A stretch of 11,693 nucleotides of DNA, taken from Deltaproteobacteria bacterium. GTDB lineage: Bacteria > Myxococcota > UBA796 > SXON01. The notes under the pieces are model-generated. The model did not search any database. It saw only the letters and a program-made list of their open reading frames with translations, and was not told where the DNA came from. The first letter of the stretch is position 1, and every line of letters starts with the position of its first letter. The stretch lies in the NCBI GenBank assembly GCA_947483545.1, contig CANKNP010000151.1, positions 1-11,693 on the forward strand, in the 5' to 3' direction. Positions 8,701 through 11,693 of this stretch are shown here, one piece after another. The translations under genes were made by a program, and so were the position numbers.

Positions 8701-8798
8701 TTTTCGACGGGCGTGCGCGGGTCGATCGTGCAGCCCACAGCAGTCGCTGTGGTCGCGAAGCTCGCGTTCTTGAGGAATTCGCGGCGGTTCAAGTCCAT
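5700..8798 (-). CDS. actB: ActB, fused molybdopterin-oxidoreductase-like and Fe-S subunit of ACIII
   Basis: This 1032-residue periplasmic subunit has two parts. Residues about 45-740 resemble the catalytic subunit of molybdopterin oxidoreductases, which in ACIII is a scaffold without molybdenum. Residues about 770-1000 form an NrfC/PsrB-like ferredoxin domain. Its clusters are visible as C784-x2-C787-x2-C790-x3-C794, C839-x2-C842-x4-C847-x3-C851, C871-x5-C877-x3-C881 (Thr874 stands where a fourth-ligand Cys would be, fitting a [3Fe-4S] centre), and C918/C921 with C950/C954. This agrees with the family's three [4Fe-4S] plus one [3Fe-4S]. The N-terminus has a twin-arginine motif (NRREFLK, 4-10) and then AVGC (C23), a possible lipobox. 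Unusually, the N-terminal domain keeps C56-x2-C59-x3-C63-x26-C90. The C-terminus is His/Gly/Ala-rich (1008-1032). The start has AGAGG 8 nt upstream, and actA ends 16 bp before it. Confidence 0.95.
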   Translation of the reverse strand: MDLNRREFLKNASFATTATAVGCTIDPRTPVENYLPYVQMPEDSLPGTATYFSTACGECASGCGMVARAKEGRVVMVEGNPDWTEGTGLCTRGHFGLVGAYGPDRVEGPTQGGSTMAWDAAMQKVVDAIRAAEAAGKQIAWLGQYRTGSLDTLLEEMTGPAKLRRVHWEALGVETLLAASRQAFGVSAIPTFELADAQVILSFGMDFLGTAYGSMGMTRGWASAKNPANGAFVTRLVCVEPHIGVTSAQSDHFLPPVPGTELAAALAIARLAADIKGYANVGLLAGVDVAAAASLCGISEEKLKEVAGWITAAPSVVLPGGAANAGVNATDLAAVAFLINDICGNVGRSVIFGKEQSYGKVSSYAEAKALLEDCKAGKIGVLFMDGVNPVYNFPEADQAGAALDAVDLLVQLADEANDSTREKTLLLPPGSSLEGWGDANVTTGVHTLQQPAMTPLKDSRCVGDVLLGLAKVLALPEPAAPAQLGALSDPEPDAAMLGLLSVAPPAAMGFAHADFRTYIQERWKRQIFDGGSFEGWWVGVRQRGGLFSPAAGTSLPLTLAALPALPSAMATSATEMAVVIFPSQNLGDGRHANRPWAQELPDPISTSTWGTWVELNPKTVERLGLGRDDSVKVKTATGEVVLGYFGTPGVRENTIAIVHGNGHVNSGRYGTGRGVNPMKLIPSAQDALSGALASFTTVGSVQRSEAPSDFFALSGNLDMDGRPIALAVSAEDAAATPVGHASQIVDIHEPPWDRRLEEQGIYDFFPEPQHPTYRFAMAIDLNTCNGCNACIIACDLENNIPFVGPDQVRRGRGMSWIRMDRFIEGDDEHVDVRHLPSLCQHCSHAPCEGVCPVFATYHNLDGLNAMIYNRCVGTRYCANNCPYTARRFNYHTWTWPESMYLMLNPDVSVREMGVMEKCTFCVQRTRSVKDSWRDVHEKVPDHALTKLTACASACPSQSITFGNANDAKGTVSTLFENPRAYTLLGELNTKPGVRYLAKARHHVARKGAGGHAAPAGHDGAAGEHGAEPHKEG
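5705..5711 (-). promoter_or_regulatory. Ribosome binding site of actC, inside actB
   Basis: On the minus strand AAGGAGG lies within the last codons of actB (Lys-Glu-Gly-stop). It sits 4 nt before the second of two tandem ATG codons and only 1 nt before the first, which favours the start at 5700. Confidence 0.7.
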
Positions 8799-8814
8799 CG
8801 TGCGGTCCTCTGCT

Positions 8815-9543
8815 CTACTTGTGGCAGGTCCAGCAGTCCTTCAGCTCTGAGCGCCGAAGTTCCTGCTGGGTTCCGTAGCTGTCATCCAACTCATGCTGGG
8901 CGTGGCAATCGAGGCACCACCCCATCTGCAAGGAGGCGACGCGCTCGGCCACCCCCATCTCCTGCACCTGTCCGTGACACTCCTGGCACTGCACGCCGCC
9001 GAGGACGTGCCGCTTGTGCGAGAAGTATACGAAATCTGGCAGATCGTGGACCTTGACCCAGGGGATCGGGTCGCCCTTGCCGTCGGCCCAGAAGGCCTTC
9101 AGCTTCTCCAGCTCAGGCCGCACGGGATTTCCGTCCGTGCCATCCGAGGGGATCGATGTGTGGCAGCCCATGCACACCTGCGTCGGGGGGACGCCGGCGT
9201 GGATCTCCTTGCGCGCGCTGGAGTGGCAATACTGGCAGTCCATCCCCAGGTCTTTCACGTGCTTGCTGTGCGGGAACGCGATCGGCTGTTCGATCGCCTC
9301 CTTCGGCGGATCTCCCACCGCGACCGAGAGGTTCTCGGGAAAGAACGTGAGCTTGTCCGTCTCCAGCGGAGAGGCGCTCATCGGCATGTCGACGATCGCG
9401 TTCGGAGCGAGGTTCTTGGAGCCGATCGGGAAGATCTCTTCATCGGCAGAGTTTGCGACGGCGTTCGTGGAACAGCCGGTCACAGTCCACATCGGGGCGG
9501 TGACCAGCGCGAACACCAGGGCGACTCCTGGCAGCGATCGCAT
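8815..9543 (-). CDS. actA: ActA, pentaheme cytochrome c subunit of Alternative Complex III
   Basis: This 242-residue protein has five CxxCH heme c sites: CQYCH (103-107), CMGCH (124-128), CQECH (186-190), CLDCH (210-214) and CWTCH (237-241). The protein ends one residue after the last motif. Conserved histidines such as those in IAFPHSKH (88-95) and FSHKRH (174-179) are likely distal ligands. The N-terminus is a signal peptide with a possible lipobox, TVTGC (C24), which suggests a lipid anchor; ActA is more often described with a transmembrane anchor. ActA receives electrons from the ActB clusters on the periplasmic side and delivers them toward the cytochrome acceptor. The start at 9543 is set by AGGAGG (9553-9548). 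A longer in-frame reading would add 41 residues rich in Pro, Ser and Thr before the signal peptide, so I rejected it. It is the first gene of the act set. Confidence 0.95.
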   Translation of the reverse strand: MRSLPGVALVFALVTAPMWTVTGCSTNAVANSADEEIFPIGSKNLAPNAIVDMPMSASPLETDKLTFFPENLSVAVGDPPKEAIEQPIAFPHSKHVKDLGMDCQYCHSSARKEIHAGVPPTQVCMGCHTSIPSDGTDGNPVRPELEKLKAFWADGKGDPIPWVKVHDLPDFVYFSHKRHVLGGVQCQECHGQVQEMGVAERVASLQMGWCLDCHAQHELDDSYGTQQELRRSELKDCWTCHK

Positions 9544-9547
9544 GCAT

Positions 9548-9553
9548 CCTCCT
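9548..9553 (-). promoter_or_regulatory. Ribosome binding site of actA
   Basis: A perfect AGGAGG on the minus strand lies 4 nt before the ATG at 9543. It decides the actA start in favour of the codon that opens the signal peptide rather than the upstream in-frame alternatives. Confidence 0.8.
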
Positions 9554-9637
9554 GCCGTAGGGGCGGGGGAAAGGGAGGTACGGGAAGAGACGGGGTCGGT
9601 CGAAGTGTGCGGGGCCGGGAGCCCCCGGGGGGGGTGG

Positions 9638-9666
9638 AGGCTAACGCGCGCCAGGGGCCCTTTCAA
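9638..9666 (-). promoter_or_regulatory. Weak candidate promoter upstream of actA
   Basis: In the 144-bp gap between the cytochrome c stop (9688) and the actA start (9543), the minus strand reads TTGAAA (9666-9661), then 17 nt, then TAGCCT (9643-9638). The -35 matches the sigma-70 consensus at five of six positions; the -10 matches at only three. It could drive the act genes independently of the upstream genes. The rest of the gap holds a run of eight C on the minus strand (9634-9627), the short hairpin CCGGG-GGCT-CCCGG without a U tract, and the actA ribosome binding site. I see no convincing terminator. Confidence 0.22.
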
Positions 9667-9687
9667 GCGACTGGCGGGCGGTTCTCA

Positions 9688-10197
9688 CTACTTCCCGACG
9701 AAGGCGCTCTCGATGTAGGCGAGAACCTGCCAGGACTCGTCGTCGGACAGGCCCAGCGGCGCCATGCCCGTGCCCTGGACGCCGTTCTTGACGATCCAAA
9801 ACTTGACACCTGCGCTGGTGGCGTCCCAGCGTTCTTTGTGGTGGAAGTTCGATGGCTTCTGCGGCAGGGCCTTGGCGGTAGGCGTGTCCGCCGAGCCGGT
9901 CGCGCCGTGGCACGCGACGCACTTCTCGTACACCGTCTTGCCCGCGGCGATGGCCGCCTCGTCGCCGGACTTGGGGTTCGGGCCATCCGATTTCGCGGCC
10001 TTCGCGGCCTCGTAGGCCTTTGCGGCGAACTCGTTTGGGGTGTAAGGCCCGGTCGGTGCGGCGGCCTCCACCGGAGGGGGTGGCGCAACGGGCGCGGCGA
10101 CAGGGGGCGCGGCCGCGGGGGCCGGCGCCGGCTTTGCTTCGGGGGGGGCTTCCCCCCCGCAGGCGACGAGCATCAGGACCAAGGAGAAGACAGACAT
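9688..10197 (-). CDS. Monoheme cytochrome c lipoprotein
   Basis: This 169-residue class I cytochrome c starts with a very short lipoprotein signal (MSVFSLVLMLVAC, lipid Cys at 13, with no basic residue before the hydrophobic core). A Pro/Ala-rich tether (about 15-50) follows, and then the heme domain. The heme site is KCVACHG (C93, C96, H97); M145 in GTGMAPLG is the probable sixth ligand, and the domain ends with the usual helix (DESWQVLAYIESAF). The tether would let the heme domain reach away from the membrane. The gene lies upstream of actA on the same strand, so it is a good candidate for the electron acceptor of ACIII or a carrier to an oxidase; that role is inferred from position. The ATG has GAGG 5 nt upstream. 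mlaD ends 48 bp before it. Confidence 0.88.
   Translation of the reverse strand: MSVFSLVLMLVACGGEAPPEAKPAPAPAAAPPVAAPVAPPPPVEAAAPTGPYTPNEFAAKAYEAAKAAKSDGPNPKSGDEAAIAAGKTVYEKCVACHGATGSADTPTAKALPQKPSNFHHKERWDATSAGVKFWIVKNGVQGTGMAPLGLSDDESWQVLAYIESAFVGK
10140..10159. repeat. G7/C7 inverted repeat in cytochrome tether region
   Basis: CGGGGGGG, the loop GCTT and CCCCCCCG form a perfect 8-bp stem. The plus strand contains an uninterrupted run of eight G followed closely by seven C. It lies in the 5' part of the cytochrome c lipoprotein gene and encodes residues just after the lipid cysteine. The mRNA could fold here close to the start codon, and the homopolymer runs are slippage-prone. Confidence 0.7.
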
Positions 10198-10245
10198 GCG
10201 GACCTCGGAAAAGGGGGGCCCCGTAACCAGATGTCACGGCTTCGG

Positions 10246-11172
10246 CTACGGGTCCTCGCGCTCGAGGAGAACCTCGCGCTTTCGCGGAAAGAGGCGGATG
10301 TACACGCCTTCTTCCTGTGTGACCCGCAGCATGTCCTCGCGGGTGATGCCGTTGATTCGCTCAAGCAACTGGGTCACGCTGCCGGTCGCGGCGTCCAGCT
10401 TCACGATCACCGCCCGCCCGTCTTGGACCGCGGCGGTCACCTCGTCCAGCAGCTTCGGCACGTCCTCCGGGGGAATGTTCGCGACGAGCGTGTCCAGGCG
10501 GGTGACCGTGCCCTCAAGCTTTGACAGCACAGGCCGCGCCTCCTCCGCTGTTTGACGTACCGTCCGAAGGGTCGCCCGGCTCTCAGCGATCAGGACGGGG
10601 AGCTCCGCGCTCGCCACCGCCGCATGGTGCATCGCGATCTCGGCGTCGGCCAGCATCCGCGCCGGGCGCTCGGGATCCGCCGCGATCGCCGCGCTCAGGC
10701 TGGCGATCACGACCTTCAACGCCTCCGGATCCATGGCGTCGAGCATCGGTCCCAGCCTTGTCACCAGCTGATCGATCTCCATCGATCCCTTGGCCACCGC
10801 GAGCTCGTCCCCCGCTTTCAGGGCCGGCGCATCACGGCTTTGCGGGATGATCTCCACGTATTTTTCGCCAAGGACGGATCGCGCCCGGAGCGCCACCTGC
10901 GCGTCGTTGCGGATCCCGGCTTCCGCGTCGAGGGAGATCTCCAACTTGGCGCGATTGAAGTCTACGATCAGCTTATCGACCCGGCCGATGGGCACCCCTG
11001 CGACGCTCACGGCGGCGCCGACCGAGAGACCGGCGACGTCGGGCAGCACGGCGGTCACGGCGATCGTGTCTTCTCCGAAGCGCCGGATCGCCCCGGCCTC
11101 CAAGGCCAGAAACGCCAAAAGCCCGGCCGCAGCGACCACGAGGATGCCGACGCCGAGCTCGTAGCGGGCCAT
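10246..11172 (-). CDS. MCE/MlaD-family membrane-anchored protein
   Basis: This 308-residue protein has one N-terminal transmembrane helix (about 5-25), an MCE/MlaD domain (about 36-113) and a long helical region (about 135-275), ending in a charged tail. The MCE domain shows the family's usual landmarks: DVAGLSVGAAVSVAGVPIGRV (45-65 region), a beta-rich stretch through LEISLDAEAGI, and ARSVLGEKYVEIIP (97-110). Such proteins form periplasmic hexameric rings that move lipids between membranes, normally with an MlaE permease and an MlaF ATPase. Neither is encoded here on the visible side. ATG 11172 shares one base with the stop of the upstream gene (TGATG) and lacks a good Shine-Dalgarno, so translation is probably coupled. 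Upstream in-frame codons would read through the neighbour's gene in another frame and give an arginine- and proline-rich extension, so I rejected them. Confidence 0.85.
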   Translation of the reverse strand: MARYELGVGILVVAAAGLLAFLALEAGAIRRFGEDTIAVTAVLPDVAGLSVGAAVSVAGVPIGRVDKLIVDFNRAKLEISLDAEAGIRNDAQVALRARSVLGEKYVEIIPQSRDAPALKAGDELAVAKGSMEIDQLVTRLGPMLDAMDPEALKVVIASLSAAIAADPERPARMLADAEIAMHHAAVASAELPVLIAESRATLRTVRQTAEEARPVLSKLEGTVTRLDTLVANIPPEDVPKLLDEVTAAVQDGRAVIVKLDAATGSVTQLLERINGITREDMLRVTQEEGVYIRLFPRKREVLLEREDP

Positions 11173-11693
11173 CAGAGCAGGGAGCTCACCAGGTTCGACC
11201 AGATCAAGGCGCCGTCCGCGGTCATCTCGGCGGGGGTGCCATCGGTGTCGCTGCCCCAACCCCAGAACCAATAGCGGTCCACATGGCAGAGATCCGCGTA
11301 GTCCCCCGGGTATCGGTCGTCCCATGCCAGGACTTCAAGGCCCTCCGCCCCAGGGATGATGCCGACGTCCGTCACCGGTGCAGACCAGACCTCAACGATC
11401 GGGCCGTCGGTCAAATCGACGCCTGCAAAGACCGCATCTCCCTCGTACCCATCGTTCACCGACAGCCCGTCGACAGCGCCCTCGCCGCCGTCCGAGTATC
11501 CGATCCCGAGATCCAGCCCGTCGTACGCCCGCGCGCCGCCGACCCCCATGGCCAGCACATTCGCGTCTCCCGCGGTCCACGCCTCGACGGATTGTTTGCT
11601 GTCGCGCGAAAGGTCGGGCAGCAGCACAGTCAACGACTGCCCGCGATCGAAGCTGTCTTGTTCGGCGTCCGCCTGGATCATCTCGGTCCGTCC
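11172..11693 (-). CDS. Unrecognised acidic protein, C-terminal part (cut by window edge)
   Basis: The frame is open from the right edge to a TGA at 11174-11172 and shows 173 residues; the true start lies outside the window, and ATG 11681 is probably internal. The sequence is rich in Asp, Gly and Trp and almost lacks Lys. It begins with a beta-strand-like stretch (SLTVLLPDL) and contains ANVLAMGVGGARAYDGLDLG, then VEVWSAPV, a YWFWGWG stretch and a C-terminal TADGALIWSNLVSSLL. The ending resembles the last helix of ThuA/glutamine-amidotransferase-like domains found in secreted proteins of high-GC bacteria, but I cannot assign a family and treat this as a guess. The composition suggests an extracytoplasmic location. 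The stop overlaps the mlaD start by one base, so it is in the same transcript as mlaD. Confidence 0.7.
   Translation of the reverse strand, partial: GRTEMIQADAEQDSFDRGQSLTVLLPDLSRDSKQSVEAWTAGDANVLAMGVGGARAYDGLDLGIGYSDGGEGAVDGLSVNDGYEGDAVFAGVDLTDGPIVEVWSAPVTDVGIIPGAEGLEVLAWDDRYPGDYADLCHVDRYWFWGWGSDTDGTPAEMTADGALIWSNLVSSLL

Noticed and set aside
5700..8798. Reading the large Fe-S protein with its NrfD partner as formate dehydrogenase or polysulfide/nitrite reductase.
   Set aside because: The fusion of both domains, a pentaheme ActA, DUF3341 ActD, monoheme ActE and a second NrfD protein in this order are specific to ACIII.
5712..9056. An open frame of about 1100 codons on the plus strand, antisense to actB and actA.
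   Set aside because: It mirrors the codon structure of real GC-rich genes. Its translation is rich in Arg, Gly and Val with no recognisable domain, whereas the minus strand encodes clear Act subunits.
9611..9634. A short GC hairpin before actA as an intrinsic terminator for the upstream genes.
   Set aside because: The stem is about 5 bp with no U run on the minus strand, and such short GC inverted repeats occur by chance in this composition.
10246..11172. Calling the MCE gene part of a complete Mla lipid-transport operon.
   Set aside because: No MlaE permease, MlaF ATPase, MlaC or MlaB gene is present in the window. Only the single MCE protein can be supported.

Overview
This is a GC-rich bacterial chromosomal window from a respiring Gram-negative organism. 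It is dominated by a complete Alternative Complex III (ACIII, Act) operon on the minus strand. The high GC, the lipoprotein-rich cytochromes, an MCE/MlaD protein (which implies an outer membrane) and an acidic secreted-type protein at the right edge fit a deltaproteobacterial or Myxococcota-like genome. That assignment is inference: no rRNA or other marker gene is present.

Layout, left to right. Positions 1-259 hold an ambiguous edge fragment and a leader with no assignable gene. A plus-strand membrane metallophosphoesterase with altered active-site motifs occupies 260-1306. It converges on, and overlaps by 29 bp, a minus-strand cupin of the DUF4863 / 4-hydroxylaminobenzoate lyase family (1278-1742). 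The ACIII operon then reads right to left: actA (pentaheme cytochrome c), actB (fused molybdopterin-oxidoreductase-like and ferredoxin domains), actC (NrfD-like), actD (DUF3341), actE (monoheme cytochrome c) and actF (NrfD-like). Upstream of actA, on the same strand, lie a monoheme cytochrome c lipoprotein (9688-10197), an MCE/MlaD-family protein (10246-11172) and the C-terminal part of an unrecognised protein that runs off the window (11172-11693).

How the genes work together. ACIII replaces the bc1 complex. Quinol is oxidised at the NrfD-like membrane subunits, electrons pass through the iron-sulfur clusters of ActB to the hemes of ActA and ActE, and from there to a soluble or tethered acceptor. 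The small cytochrome c lipoprotein encoded just upstream is a reasonable candidate for that acceptor. Most junctions are tight: actB/actC share 1 nt (TGATG), actD/actE overlap by 8 nt, actE/actF overlap by 4 nt, the actF stop lies 3 nt before the cupin start, and the edge gene and mlaD share 1 nt. This implies co-transcription and translational coupling. No terminal oxidase, SCO or Mla ABC-transporter gene is visible.

Most worth a second look: the cupin co-transcribed with ACIII; the MlaD-like gene without transporter partners in a respiratory gene cluster; intact N-terminal cluster cysteines in the normally cofactor-free ActB domain; histidine-rich tails on three Act subunits; and the substituted metal-binding motifs of the phosphoesterase. 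No mobile element, CRISPR array, tRNA or rRNA was recognised.
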